From NCBI GenBank assembly GCA_032191485.1, contig JAVDOI010000007.1, positions 5,962,042 through 6,026,041 on the forward strand: DNA of 64,000 bases, in the 5' to 3' direction. The stretch comes from Leptoclinus maculatus. Its lineage: Eukaryota; Chordata; Actinopteri; Perciformes; Stichaeidae. Below are positions 1 to 13,800 of this stretch, piece by piece (position 1 is the first letter of the stretch; each line of letters opens with the position of its first letter). A program made the translations under genes and the position numbers. The notes beneath the pieces were generated by a model that saw nothing but the letters and a program-made list of their open reading frames with translations, ran no database searches and had not been told where the DNA came from.

Positions 1-112
1 TTTTGAATTCATTATTGAACTTTGCGCATAACAATGCGATTAATCGCGATTAATGGCAAAAAAAATCATGCGATTAATTGCGATAAAAAATTTTAATCGT
101 TGCCCAGCACTC
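1..112 (-). mobile_element. hAT-type non-autonomous element, terminal part
   Basis: This stretch is the reverse complement of the left end of the element at 28728-29336, sharing the ATTAATCGCGATTAATCGC-rich block and the terminal TTGCCCAGCAC motif. It runs off the left edge of the window, so its other end and target duplication cannot be checked. The family assignment rests on the complete copy at 28728, which has an 8-bp target duplication. Confidence 0.7.
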
Positions 113-660
113 ATTTTTATAGATACCTTCAGATACGCAACTATCTTGAACATAACATTAGAAATACAATAGACCTTGATGATCCAATATTGAGAATATT
201 TCTCGGTGCCTACCAAGATGATTGGAATAAGGGTGTTATCTCTAGATCCTACAAAGGCCTTTTGACAAAAAAATCCCACACTGCACAACATGTTTAAGAA
301 AAATGGGCAAGAGAAGGTAACCTCTTAATATCAAATGAGGACTGGTTGGATGTGTGGAAATTTCAGTGGAAATTAACCAATTCTCACATGTGGCGGGAAT
401 TTGGGTGGAAGTGTGTTATTTGTTTCTTTATCACACCGAAGCAGAAAGCACATTTTGCTGGAGGGGATGCCACATGTTGGAGACTGTGTGGGGCTGGGGA
501 AGCAAATCACTGGCATGTATTTTGGGAGTGTCCAGTGATAAAACCTTTCTGGGCAGAGTTTTCATATTAAAAATCATACTTAACACTGACCTGCCCCTGC
601 AATTTTCTACATTATTTTTAGGAAAAACTGATTTTCCAGCAAGGCATCCAGATGAATACA
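113..660 (+). mobile_element. LINE (L1/Tx1-like) ORF2 C-terminal remnant
   Basis: Two open segments (100-297 and 346-570), broken by a stop and small frame changes, read like the end of a non-LTR retrotransposon reverse transcriptase. The first has FYRYLQIRNYL followed by a GKGLIS-like region (GVISRSYKGLL). The second has WREFGWK, FFITPKQK, then a C-x3-CGAGEANHWHVFWECP zinc-knuckle-like block followed by FW, typical of L1/Tx1 ORF2 tails. There is no intact ORF. It is a dead fragment, not a host gene. Confidence 0.75.
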
Positions 661-1664
661 CGTTTGGCAATTAAATAACCGCTTGTAAAAAAAGCGCTCA
701 CAAGGCGCTAGTTGCTTCCTGAGCCCCCCCACGATACAGGAGGATTCAGACCACCCACCTGAGCATGAGGGACTAGCAGGAAACAATGCATTCATGTAAT
801 GCACAATGTTATCTCACTGATAACAGCCTCACACTCTCTCTGCTGGTCATCGCGGGGCGACTCCTCTGGTTGCAAAAAGAAGTCTATGGAATAATGAGAT
901 AATGACTCTACTTCTCACTTGAATTATTCCCTCGGTAAACATTGTAAACATGAGTTTCTGGTCTCAATCTCTAGTTTCAAGTCTTCTTCAATACAGCATG
1001 ATGTTCATTTATAAAATGATGGTCTATTTATAGTCAAATAGACCATAAATTAGGCTATGCTTAAGGGCGGGCTTACTGTGATTGACAGGTCGCTACCACA
1101 ACATTACCTGGTCTGGGATTTGTCCGTGTTTTGGTCTTACAACTTTAACTCTTTCACAGTGTGTTTTCAGTTCATACAAGTTAATTTTAACATTTGTTGT
1201 TGCCTAAAAATGTCTTGTTCAGCTTTTGGTTGTACTTCGCTCCACCCTCTCGTGTCACTTCTGGTTGCAAAAAGCCAAGATGGTTTTGTCTACCAAAATG
1301 TCTACCATAACTTCTAATCTCATATAAAAGGCTAGCGTACCTTCTGTTTGTTTTACTGATGAGAGGGAAAAAAGAAAGTCTGTTAATTCCGCCTGAATAC
1401 ATATATTTTGTCTCATTTATGAAATAGTTAATGCGTATATGTTTTCAATAACACATGCATGAAACAAAGTTGTGATTTATCAAACGTATATCTCTTTGAA
1501 ACTGCTGGTTTACCGATTCAAGATAATACAAGGTGATGTAGAAATGGTAGTAAAAATGGTCAATGTTGCTTTAACACTGGTTTAAGATAAAGCTTTGACA
1601 TCTGCTCAGCTGTTAAATGCTCACTGACGTTAATGTCTGCAAATCTCCATGTTGTCTTCCTCAG
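661..1664. other. Non-coding stretch upstream of the first HERC exon
   Basis: No convincing gene was seen. The last ~67 bases (1597-1664) match the intron just before the equivalent exon of the second HERC gene (12014-12082) almost base for base, so they are intron sequence duplicated together with the exon. The rest is unassigned, and none of the expected preceding HERC exon (equivalent of 11116-11314) is visible here. Confidence 0.6.
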
Positions 1665-4600
1665 GGGACTGGTGGTCCTCACTGCCGCCCTCCACCATGG
1701 TTGAACACGTTAATGTGTGGAAGCAGGCCCTCTCAGTGATCCTGTCCTTAAAGCCTGTTCCTCGCAACTCTGGAGTCAGAAACCTGCTGCTAGTCCTCCA
1801 GTACATGTACAACGTTAGTATCACTTATTGGCCGTGTTTTCTATGAACGTCACAGCATAATCCTATACACTTTTTAATTTGATGAACGTTTCCCCTAATA
1901 AACACTTGTTTAAAAGGTCAACAGCAGGACTGCAGAACCTCAAAGGATGCCAGAAACCGACTTCTGTTTGTTGATTGACAAAAATGTTCTCATTGAGGAT
2001 TTGCAGCTTTGGATTTTACGGTCACAACTCAAGGTAAAAAGAACACATGGTTAAATAGTTTGTGAGGTAAAGCCATGATACTGTCCCTCCTTCTGGGAGG
2101 ATGATCTGTAATCTTGTTTGTTTTTTCCTCCCCTTTTCAGAATTTGCATATTGAGCCACTTATCCTGTGTAGCTTTCCAATTCTGATGGATCTGGAGTCA
2201 AAGAAATTTGTTTTTGACCTGAATGCTAGGTACACCAAGGTAACTAAAACCTTAAACATACCTAATGAGAACTAGCTTTTACACGCAATACCGTCAGGGT
2301 CAAGAAATCTGTTGTGTGTCATTGCAGTATGATAAAATACATGTTGTCTGTGTCAGAAACACTGAAGTTAGCTGACAGTCACACAACAAAAATGGTATAA
2401 TAATGAAATCTTGAACTGTAATCCAGGTGAAAGAAATGAATTGCATGAACTGGGAAACGTTTTGGGCATGGCAATGGTCTCTGCCACTGCCTCAAGACCC
2501 GCTCTTTGAACTAGACCTGAGGCGAGCATCGGTTTTGGAAGACACCTTTGAACAACTTGCTGCTGTTGCTGCTCATCCTGATGAATACAAGTTACCACTT
2601 GCGGTAAACATGTAGTTTTGATCTGATAGCCACAGGTCCCACTTCAAATCTTGCATTGTTGTATAGGTACTCTTGTATAAGCTACTGTATCAGGAGGAAA
2701 ACTTAGTTTGTGCCATTTTGTCCTCCAGGTTTATTTTGATGAAAACTTCACAAACGTAGATGATCAGTATCTCTTCCAAAAAGACTTTTTTCACGAAGTG
2801 TTTCACGAGATGATGTCCGCTGAATCTGGGATGTTCATGTTCAACGACTCCAAAACACTGGCATGGTTCCCCTCCACGGTAAGACTTTACATCTTCATAC
2901 AGGAAAATAAATATTCAATTCAGATCTTAAATTATTATCATCCTATTTTGTTTCTAGTTTTCTGATATAAGTTTTGTCTTCCATCAACACCAGGAAACAG
3001 AGGAGGACCAGAGATACTTCCAGTTTGGGGTTCTGTGCGGACTGGCTTTGTACAACCAGTACATCATACACTTACCCTTCCCGCTGGCTCTGTTCAAAAA
3101 GCTGCTGGGTGTAAAGCCCTCACTGGGGGACATGATCGAATTCAGCCCATGCGTTGGAGAGTAAGAGGAAATTAATATATATTTTAATCACAAATGTTTG
3201 GTTACAGTTGCTGACGTCTGGTCAAAACATACTGAAAACCCTTTTTTGATATATTATGTATTATCTCTTTTATTTTGCTTCTAGGAGTCTGCTGAACATC
3301 CTGGAAGTCTACGAAGATGATCTCGTAAAAAACCTCTACATGGATTTTCTAGTATGTTTTTTACAGAGAGTCAATAACATATGTCCTTCCTCCTCTTTCT
3401 GAAATCTATCATTTCTTAAAGCAGCGATCTTCTTCTTCTTTCTGATAACAGATCAACTGGGATGGCACAGAGGTGGACCTTGATCCTAAAAATCCAGAGA
3501 AGCCCCTGACGGGGGAAAATAAGTAAGGACCATGCATTTTTGTGACTTTCTTGTGTGCTTTGTTATTTGACACTAATTGAAGGAAAACACTCAATCAGCA
3601 TTAATAGATGAGTACACATCAAAAGTTTCTGGCAGAGGCTGTTTTTAACAGGCCAGACAGTTTGTTACACAGAACCATCTGATGAACAGACAAAGGAAAC
3701 TGTTTGGAAAAGGGCAGGCACTTTCAAAAAACAGTAGCAGGTGATTTAATGAACCATCATCGGCCAACTTCAACCAATCAGCAGATATCCTCAAAGCAAT
3801 TCTTTAGGGTAACCAAACTGCTATTATCAGTAGAGTTGACATGAGGATATAACTGTGTATCATCTGCATAGAAATGAAAAGATTTATAATATCTACTAAT
3901 TATGTGAACAAGAAGAGGCATGTTAAAGAGAAAATAATGAGGCCCAGAATCAATCCTTCAGGTATACCACAAGTAAGTTTTGTGGACGAGGAAATGAAGC
4001 TACCATAGTTCCACAGGAAAATACAGAGAGATAGGATTCATATCACTCACTAGCTGCTCCGACCTTTTTGTTGAAATTAAACTTTAATTTGCTAAACAGG
4101 AAGGAGTTTGTGGATGCCTACGTGACTCATGCCTTCAACACATCAGTGGAGGGCGTGTTTCAGGAGTTCAAGCGAGGCTTCTTCCAGGTGTGTGACCAGG
4201 ATTTGGTGAAGCTGTTCCGACCAAATGAGCTGCAGGAAGTGCTGCTGGGCAAAGACTGCCATGACTGGGCAAAGCTGAAACAGGTACAGTCTAAAACAAG
4301 AGCTGTTTTTGCATTCTAGTTTTCTCTGCAACTGATTCATTGCATCCCTGGATCGCGCTTGATTTGAATACTAAAAATGATCTTGAAACAGAAGTGATTG
4401 TAACAAGTCTGTTTCACTGTAATTAGAACACAGGTTATGAGGGGGTGTACAATACCACACCACCACACCCCACCATACAGATGTTTTGGGAGGTTTTTGA
4501 TGAACTAACTGAGGATCAGAAGAAAGCTTTCCTTTGTAAGTATTGTCCCTGATTTTGACATTTACAAACAATTACAATTTATTATTTTGACTAGACTTGC

Positions 4601-5673
4601 TATATACGTGCTGAATAAAGAGAAAGCAAATAATCATCAGAATCTTATTATCAATAGTGTTTTATCAACCAGAACTATTTTAATCTCGATGGTTCATAAA
4701 TGTTTTCACATTTATTGTTCTGTCAGCCCGCTCTCACAAATTGGTGTATTAACGACACAACAATTTGTAAGTAATTTTGCATGGAAGAACGCAGTTTTTG
4801 CTTTTTACGTGTCATTTGTACGCCACGTCTGTACTGAGTGCAATGTAAATGCATCCACGTTTTATGCTTTGTTCTGAACCAGTGCCAGGAGACCGGTGTT
4901 TGAGACAGGGGTCGTAAAGTGTTGTTTTTAAAGTTGCGTTAGAGTCATTAGCAACATTCGCGATGCGACGTAAGTGACGCGTTCCTGTTTTCATATGTAC
5001 TTTACTTAGTTTAGGTACTTATTTAAGCCCAACCATGATGTTTATCCTAAACCTAAGTAAATGGTTTTGTTGTGTTAACCTTAATGCGGCCGTTACCGTA
5101 GTTTTGTTGCCTAAACATAACTGCGTTTGTTTCATGGTGAGAAAAGCCTAATGTGAAGCAATGACACGTGGGAATATCATTGTATACACCTTCCCATGAG
5201 ATCGGGTTGATTCTGTAAACTTGGTATCTGGTAAGTCTTTTGTCGGAAAAAATGCCCTTGCGGAGTGGGTGATGTTTTACCAGCAACTTTGGTTGCCTGG
5301 AGTCAATCAAACAACTGTTCTCCTTAGCATAAGCAGCAACAACATTTTGTCTAGCTCAAAAGTCTGACTTTGGGGAAGGGCAGTGCAAACTCTTAGGATG
5401 TCACAAAAATAAATGAAAAGGCAAGAAACTCACTGACTACCACTTTCCCCTCCACTAGGGTTCGTGACTGGCTTTGAAAGGGTGCCCATTCTTGGCATGG
5501 AAACGATCAAGATGACAGTCAAAGTTAAAGGAGTTGGGGACCTCTCTGACAAGTACTACCCTGAGACACATACATGTTTCTCAATCCTGGTGCTGCCCTT
5601 ATACTCAACCAAGGAGATCATGCAAAGCAAGCTTACTGAGGCCCTGAGCAACAATAGAAGAATCTACAAGTGA
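1665..5673 (+). CDS. HERC-type E3 ligase, copy 1 (3' half: linker and HECT domain), 5' part not seen
   Basis: Eleven exons join in one frame: 1665-1813, 1917-2033, 2141-2239, 2427-2603, 2729-2878, 2994-3160, 3285-3351, 3452-3522, 4100-4283, 4427-4535, 5459-5673 (stop TGA). Together they encode the last ~501 residues of a HERC protein. The C-terminal ~350 residues form a HECT domain: FGVLCGLALYNQ, LPFPLALFKKLLG, NWDGTEVDLDP, the NTGY...MFWEVFDEL block and the catalytic-cysteine segment HTCFSILVLPLYS near the end. HECT enzymes accept ubiquitin (ISG15 in mammalian HERC5) on this cysteine before passing it to a substrate. Intron phases match copy 2 exon for exon, so it arose by tandem duplication. 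The RCC1-repeat half is either left of the window or lost. No stop or frameshift was seen, so it may be active. Class (HERC5/6-like versus HERC3/4-like) is inferred from copy 2. Confidence 0.87.
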
Positions 5674-6109
5674 TGGAGGGTCTGTGCTGTGGCTGTATCT
5701 GTACTGAACAGAGGACTTAACATTGTAATAGAGCACTTTGTAAATGGCTGAACAAGGAGCAGCCTTTGTAGCTACTGCTAATGTTACTGTGCATTAGCAA
5801 ACGTAAAGGGTTTATATTCTTTATAATGAAGATGTGTGGTGGATGTACATCAAAAATGCATGATTCATAGTGAAAACATGGATATAGATAGTGTATATGT
5901 ATAAACTGTAGCTGTTGCAGGGGAATCTTAAGTGATTTTACAAGTGTCTCATCTCCTCAGGTAATATAGTGTGATAGAGTTTATTTTGGGGCAAAGTTGC
6001 ATAAAAAGTATTCCATACAAAATTATGTCAACAGCAAGTCTCTCTAATAGAGACTAAAATATAAGAAAATGTTTGCTACATGTAACGTTTTTTCATTTCA
6101 TGTTGGCGC

Positions 6110-6115
6110 AATAAA
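6110..6115 (+). terminator. Polyadenylation signal of HERC copy 1
   Basis: A canonical AATAAA lies 437 bases after the stop codon of the first HERC gene, in AT-rich DNA with no other gene. It is the first canonical hexamer downstream, so the 3' UTR probably ends just after it. Confidence 0.5.
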
Positions 6116-7680
6116 AAATGTAATTAATTAATTCAACTGCAGCATCTCTTGCATAACTCCAGACACCAAAACTTTGAGCACAACTGTCCACTTGTTGAGG
6201 GTGCAGACATTGATAATAAAGATAGAAACGCGACACATTTTCACGAATACACAGCGACTTGAAGAACTGTCCTCATTCTTATTGCAGATAGCCAGCTGGG
6301 TTAATATAAGTTGAAGTGAAATAATGCAACTCATATATGAGATAAACATATATGTTAAGATATATATAAACTAAGAATTACCTTCTATATTTTATGGTGG
6401 GGTGTAAAAACACCATCTGCCCTTATACTGTTCAGTGGATTACTAAACTTGGATACATAGCAATATTTGACAATTTTTCATTTTTATGGGTTTATGTTAT
6501 ATTGCAAAGACGGATAGCATTCAGTGATGAACCCCTCTAATTTGAGCCAATAGGATTTCTTTAAGAGACTATTTTTTTAACAATTTCTTCTTCCAGTTCA
6601 CTTATTATTTTCAGCAATTAAACTGTATTCTGTTATACCATTTTATGTATTTGTTTTGCGTTTGTCCGTCCGTCTCATTCTCATAAATGGACATAAGGAG
6701 CTTCAAACAAGTTGTTAGTGTAGCCAAAGTAATGTTTAGTGTTGAGGCTTCACTTTTCCTGAATGGAGGGAAGGCCGCTGGACTGGGCTACGGCTTTGTT
6801 TACTACTTACTGCGCAGGCGCACCCAAAAAGTTACTGGATCCGGCTTAAAAGTAAAACATCATTTAATAACAATTGGAAACTAAATTAACTATCGATAGT
6901 AATGTTCTCGAGAGCATAGATCACACCCACACACGCCCTCACAGGTCTGACATAAGTCAGGTGCTGAAAAAAGCATGGTGATATGATCTGAAGAATACTC
7001 TCTAAAACCTTGTTCTTTATATCCCCTAAAAGTCGGAAAGTGTTCGAACTGTCCCAAAACGTTGAAAACAAATGTCTGTGTCCATCAGTGATTGTCTGTA
7101 GTCGTGTTGGTTCCTCCTCTTATCGATCCTTTGTGGCAAAAGTTATTCGACCCCTCCTTCTTCTTCTGGCACGCTGTCCATCCTTCTGATCACATACTCC
7201 ATCGATGAGGTCACCTCTGCTCACTGCTGCACATCTCCTTATTTGGTATCACTGTTTCTCTTCTCCTCCATGCCTGTAAAGCCTCGCTCAGAATATCCCT
7301 ATTCTGACCCTTAATACTTATTCTTTACAGAGTTTAATACCTACAGTGACTATGCTTTTATGGTTTAATACATTCAATGTGTTAATATACTGTAACATAT
7401 AATATCCTCTATAAGTAAACATACTGCAAACATATAATACATTCCATAAGTAAATATATTTGTGACTCTTAACATATTTTGACATTCTTATTATTGTGAC
7501 ACTTTTATTCACCACTAGGGGTGCTATTAATTATACTAATAATGTTTTTAATACTGAAATCCTTCACATTAGTATTTTACCTTTTCATTAAACTAACCCT
7601 GAGTTGATATCTCAGTAGTCCAGTATTCCTATTCACGCTATTTAATCACCAAACAAAGTGTAAATACTGCTCAGTTCTCA
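6116..7680. other. Intergenic spacer between the two HERC copies
   Basis: AT-rich spacer of about 1.6 kb. No exon-like ORF with splice signals, no RNA gene and no clear transposon ends were recognised. Confidence 0.5.
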
Positions 7681-7685
7681 ACTCC

Positions 7686-7860
7686 AGTTTCACTTTCGTT
7701 TTTCTTTAAAAGTTACAGAGCTCCTCCTGCCTCTGACTCACTGGGCGTGTTATTTTCGTTTCATCGTGGTCATAGGTTTTGTTTTCCTTTGCTCACAGCA
7801 AAGTATGCACAATGAACCACTCAAGTTTCGTTTCTGACTGACAGAGCTGAGTCATAAAAA
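7686..7860 (+). promoter_or_regulatory. Interferon-response-like promoter of HERC copy 2
   Basis: AGTTTCACTTTC at 7686-7697 is the reverse complement of GAAAGTGAAACT, a perfect match to the ISRE consensus GAAANNGAAACT. Two further IRF-type elements follow: TTTTCGTTTC at 7753-7762 and AGTTTCGTTTC at 7824-7834 (AANNGAAA on the minus strand). A TATA-like CATAAAAA sits at 7853-7860, about 35 bases before the ATG at 7895, implying a very short leader. ISREs bind ISGF3 and IRFs in interferon-stimulated genes. Use in vivo is inferred. Confidence 0.65.
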
Positions 7861-7894
7861 GCAGCTGACGGTTCTCCAGAGACATTTTACCAAG

Positions 7895-10800
7895 ATGTTT
7901 TCATGGGGAGAGAACTGCCAGCAGGGCTTTCGGTTGAAAGATGGCTCAAATATCTCAACAGGCGATGGAGTTCATCTTTTAAACCTCGGCTTTGACATCA
8001 CGGATCTGTCAGCAGGTCACAGCGTGCTCGCCTTCATCAAAAGCAACGCTGATGCTGCCATCATTCTCACAAAAGAGAGCAAAGATGGGGGGAGAGTCAG
8101 AGGAAAACAGAGTGAGTATCAGTCTTATAACTTCCTTCCGAGCTCTTGCAAAAATAAGTTTTCTCTTTCGCAGTAGTGACCTACAGTATAACAAGCTGCA
8201 TCACTTACAATACACCTGCTGTGTTCTTTCAGAGTTTGTGGTGTGTAAAGAGAAGATTCAGGCTGTGGGTTGTAGTGATGATGATGTGGTCACACTGCTT
8301 ACTAAGGAAGGAAATGTTCTCTGTGTGGACACAACTACAACTCGCACTTACATTCCGAAGTAAGGAGAAACTAATCGATGTTCTGAATTTGCAACAACAA
8401 CAACATTTGGTCTTAAAAAATCCTCACTTGGGTTCATGCTAGTCAGCTCTGAGTGGTTGAGCTTTGTTTTTTTTCTGTCTCTTGTCCTCTCAGGCCCCTG
8501 GAAGCTTTGTGTAACATACCGGTGTCTCAGGTTGCTTGTGGGAGCCAGCACTCAGTGGCCCTCACCAAAGGTACAGTGAAGTGTACAGTAAACTGCTACT
8601 AATGTACAAGCTTAAAGCTATTGGCTCCTACAATAGTCGTGGAAACTCTTCCAGGGTTCTAAAATAGTTATAGGCAATGAACTAAATCAGTCACATACTA
8701 CCAGTAATCACTGCTTTAACGTTTGAATCCCACAACTGCCTTTTGTAAACCCTTTGTTGTGTTGACAAGTCCAATAGTGACTGGTATCAAGGCATAGTAC
8801 AAGATAATAATGACTATAACAATAACATCTGTTTATATAGCACTTGTGGTTTACAAAAGGCAAACAGGCCAGGGTGTCAGAATGTCATTTCTCCACAGGT
8901 GGTCAGGTGTATACATGGGGCCGGGACTCCAAGGGACAGCTGGGTCTGGGGAGGAGCGAGCCCGGCGCCGTCTCTCCCCAACACATCCGATCTCTGTCAG
9001 CACTCCCCCTGGTCCAGGTGGCTGCAGGGGGAGAGCAGAGCTTCGCTCTCTCCGTGTCCGGAGCCGTGTTCGGCTGGGGAGGAAACGACTGCGGGCAGCT
9101 CGGGCTGGGAGACACAACAGGTAAAAAAGGGAAAAATAGCAATCATTATATCTAATACTCTACTAATACTATTTCTATTATATGTAAACCTGCATGTCAT
9201 TTTTTTTTACCAACAGACAGACCTACACCAACTCCTGTTCGTTACCTGAACACTAAGAAAACAATTTACATTTCCTGTGGAAAGGACCACACTGCCATTT
9301 TGACAAAGGTTAGACAAAAAAAAAGCTCTCTGGCAAAAAAATTGCAGGTGCCTCACCAATGCAGCCTTAACGCAGCACTAACTTCCTAGATCCCACAGAA
9401 ATGGAAATATCTAACAAACCATAGGTGGGTTAAACTATGTCTGTCTGGTTGCTTCCTCAGAATGGTGCAGTGTTCACATTTGGCTCTGGTAAATATGGAC
9501 AGCTCGGGCACAACTCATTCGGTGATGAACTACGACCTCGGCTTGTTGCAGAGCTCTGGGGGGCAAAGGTCACCAAGATTGCATGTGGACGGTACGTTCC
9601 AATTATAAACTCTTACGCAGTTATTCTGAGCCAATTCAGTCTCATTACCAATGCACTTCCAGCATGGCTCTCCTACTGCCTTGACAGTGTGTAGTTAGCG
9701 TAGCAAAATACTGTCTTAAGTGGCTGTTCTGCCTGGTAAATTGGCAAGCTTGACATTGCAAATTCCGTTATCAGCTAATGTTGCCAATGCCAGATCCACG
9801 CATCATAGCTAAGTAGCAGCTACCTTACCAACCTTAGTTTGCTTGCTCCTTAACATCATCGCTAGCACGTGCGCTAACAACAGCAGTTAACTTAATGGCC
9901 ACCGGTATCATTAATAACAAGGATTTTCTGAAAATTCCACGTAATACCTAGAAAAATATTTTCAAATCAGTTTGCCAGACTCTGTTCAAGAATTCGAACA
10001 CTTCGAAATGGCATATCTACATGAGAATGTTTTTGTTGCATTTGAGAACATCACAGGAATGTTTTTGTTGTCTGAAATAGAGGCTTGGAGGCTGTAAAAC
10101 TCCTGAAAAAGCTTTGTTGACATTAAAATACTGTTTTGCGTTGTAACGTCATCTCAATCAGGCATCACACATTAGTGCTGACAGACTCCAAGAGGGTCTA
10201 CTCTTTCGGGTGTGGAGCGCAGGGGCAGCTGGGACACGGAGAGGAGAGTCATCCGTCCGTGCCGCTACCGGTTCAACTGACACAGGGTGACTACGTTTCT
10301 AAAATATCGAAATTGATTCCATTTTTATTTCACAGACAGAGATAACTTTTTTTTTATTATCATTCCAGACAACGCTAATGGTCCTAAAATTGGAAACATC
10401 TACGCAGGAGGAGACTGTTCGTTTGCAACGTCCACGTCTGTTGAGGTACCAACACAAATACATATCATAATTGTGGGAGGTGTAATAATACCGTAACCCC
10501 AATTATTCATACATATGAAGTCATTTTTCTACACTGAACATGAGACTTTATCTTGTTTCTTTCACAGGAAGCGCATGAGGTGTTAAACACTGCCAAAGTC
10601 AGCAATGTAACACATGATGTGATTGACAAATGGGTCTCTAAATGTAATCCAAAGTCATGGAAAAAGATCAAACGGTAAGTACAATGCAGTAGCAGTTATC
10701 GCATATAACTGGTTGGCCTGTTAAATCTGATAATACTCTATTCTCAGTGTTATTGACTAACCACATGAAAACCTCGCAGGGAAATCCTCAGGACGTTCTC

Positions 10801-13800
10801 CTCTGCATCTTGCATGAATCAAATCTTCCTTGATCAAAGGTAAACGCCATCCGTTCATGATCTCCACGTCTCCGGATCTGTTGAATTACATCACATTCAC
10901 ACTCTGAATTTTTCTCCATAGCAAAGATAAACATTTCCAGACCTCGTCAAAGTACTCCGGCTTGAAGTTGTCACTTGCGCGACATGCATTCAAGAAACTG
11001 GCGAAGAAGGATCATGTTTTGGCAGAGGTATGCGACTGACATTGTGCTTTACCGTATACTTTCGAAACCTCTCAGTAATGCTCTGCTCATTTATTTAGTT
11101 TTATGCTCTCAACAGGTCGAGGCTGCGGTCCTGCACTTGCTTCCCTCTCTTGATGAGATGCCATTGGGGGTGGAGGGGTTGAGGATCCACCTGCTTCTCA
11201 ATGAGCTCCTGCATGTGATCCAGAGACACGACCTGCGACGAACGAGCACAACTCTCGCCAAGGCGGTCGCCGCCGCTGTGCAAAGACTCTGTGCTGGAAG
11301 CCTCCAGGTCTTAGGTACTATGAGAGAAAGCTGTTTGAATGCTTGAGATGCTTCATTTAACCTGAAACACAGGATCACGTGATGGTGTGTTCATCAGACC
11401 CACAGCAAGTAACTAGGGTTGTAAATGAAGCGGTGCTATTTTGAAATATGAAATTTGTGAATTACTGTAAAACTATGGAGTCTGAATGAAGGAGGGCAGG
11501 ATGCTATTGTGTAATTTAACAATACAAAAAAAAAAATTCACCCCAGCTCAAAGTCCGCATTTTTCAGTTTTTTGAGACGGTTTACATTAATTGAATTAAG
11601 TTGTGTCCTTGTAGTGAGTCTGGAGAGTGCCAGTGTAATAATTATAGACCTTCTCAGATTATAATTTATTATGTAAATGTGCATTCAAAATAAATGCATC
11701 ATTCATTTATGTTAAAATGGTGTTTTAACTTGTTGTCATTCCATCTGCTAATGCCCCCCCCCCCAACAAAAAGTTAAAATGTAATACTAAATGTTTGTGT
11801 ATTTTAATGTAATTTCAAATTAATAACAAATGTTCTTCTAACTTTTTTTAAAACTTAAAGTTCCTTATGGCATTAATTAAATGCATTTATATTTGATCAA
11901 TTTATCATCTTTGTTAATTTTATAAATGTTTTAATTGATTATAATTTCAGACTAGTAGCGTCTAATAATTGCCAACTATTCTGGTGGCACACTCCGGACT
12001 CCAGTCATATCTGTGACATCTGCTCAGCTGTTAAACGCTCAGTGTCATTAATGTCAGCAAATCTCCATGTTGTCTTCCTCAGGGGACTGGTGGTCCTCAC
12101 TGCGGCCCTCCACCAAGGTTCAACACGTTAAGGTGTGGAAGCAGGCCCTCTCAGTGATCCTGTCCTCTGAGCCTGTTCATCGTGACTCTGGACTCGAAAA
12201 CATACTACTAGTCTTCCAGTATATGTACAATGTCAGTATCTGTTATCTGTTTTTTTTCCTGGAATTTCAAACCACACAAAAACCACAACCACCTTACTCA
12301 ACTTTTTCTACAAATGCTTTTCATTGCTGACCAATCCCTCACACTCTACCTAAACATACCTTTTTTAAAGGCCAACAACAGGATTGTAGGACGTCAGAGA
12401 ATCCCAGAACAGACTTTTTGTTTGGAGATTAGCCAAACATTTCTTCAAAAGGATCTGCAAATTTGGCGTTCAAATATCGAGGTAAAAAACTTTGAACAAG
12501 ATACAGGTTTCTCTCTCTCACTTTGTTTGTCACTTCTCATACAGTGTACATTCAGGTGAAAAAAAGCAAAATTTGAGGAGGTGGTCATCAAGTTTACAAT
12601 TTTGTAAGTAAATTGCTTATATGCTCTCTTCAGGATATGGATTATCAGCAACTTGTCCTTTGCAACTTCCCATTTGTGATGGATCTGAAATCGAAGAAAA
12701 TGGCTTTTGACATCCATGCCAATTGCTCTCAGGTAACTTTAGCCTGGAACTTTGCCTATTGGCAAACTAAACCATCCAAACAATATAACAAGGGCCGTCA
12801 GGAAATCTCCGATAAATCAACATTTGTTACTATCCATTATTTATGTATAGTTTGTTTTAAAGTTAGCAAGTAGGTCTCCTATCAAGTTTAACAAAGGGGC
12901 ATAATGTTTAACCTAAATGGACTGTACTTGTATAGTGCTTTTCTAGTCTTTCACACTACTTGTCATCATTCACCTATTCACACACTGATGGCAGGGATAA
13001 GTGCCACCTGCCTATCAGACTAACTCACTCATACACAGCTACGGGAGCAATTCTGGGGTTAAGAGTCTTGCTCAAGGACACATCGACATGCGACTAACGG
13101 AGCCAGGGAATCGAACCGCCGACCCTCTGATTGAAGGACGACCCTGCTCTCCACTTAGCCACAGTCCCTTCTGTGGTTGCTGACAACCTATTTACGTCAG
13201 CAATCTAATTTTAAAGGTACATGAGGGGCTGTTCACATGCCGCGTTTTATGCGCACTGAAATCCATTGTTGTCAATGTAGACGCGCGGAAGGCGCACTCA
13301 AAAGCAAAAGCGGCGCCATAGCAGTGCGCAAGTGTTCCTGCATGCCTAAAATATAGGCGACAATTTCGCCTTGACAGTGAATGACAGTGAATAACATGCG
13401 TCTTTCAGCTCATTGTTAAGGTTTGACGGCCCATAGCTTTACCGGTTTGGTTCACTCGCTGCCCTTATCAACCTCAACACCAGCAAGAATTGGCCTCTAA
13501 TATCATATTTATATTAATAATATTAATACTTCCCTCAGGACTTGGTGGAGACCAAAACTGAGCTAGAAGCAGAGTAAGAATTGCCCTTACGTTCACCAGG
13601 GGACCAGAAATACAACTCCAAATGAATGGGAATGTAGCTCTGTGTCTGCTATGTGTTAATAGGTATGGTGATGTCATGTAATGCATTACATTACATGAAA
13701 ATGCAATTAAGATATGAAAATTGTATTTAAAGATGTAATTGTTTTATAGGGAGAACACCAGAGAATGATGGTTTGGCCTTTTGGAGTGGGTCTAGAGTCA

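Noticed and set aside
8810..9249. Overlapping frames at 8810-9249 on both strands
   Set aside because: Shadows of the RCC1-repeat exon 8899-9120, whose correct frame (VYTWGRDSKGQLGLG) is unambiguous.
13060..13170. Possible tRNA gene on the minus strand
   Set aside because: Boxes A and B are present but no cloverleaf can be completed, and the same sequence recurs with a shared body at 57560-57776, so it is a SINE head.
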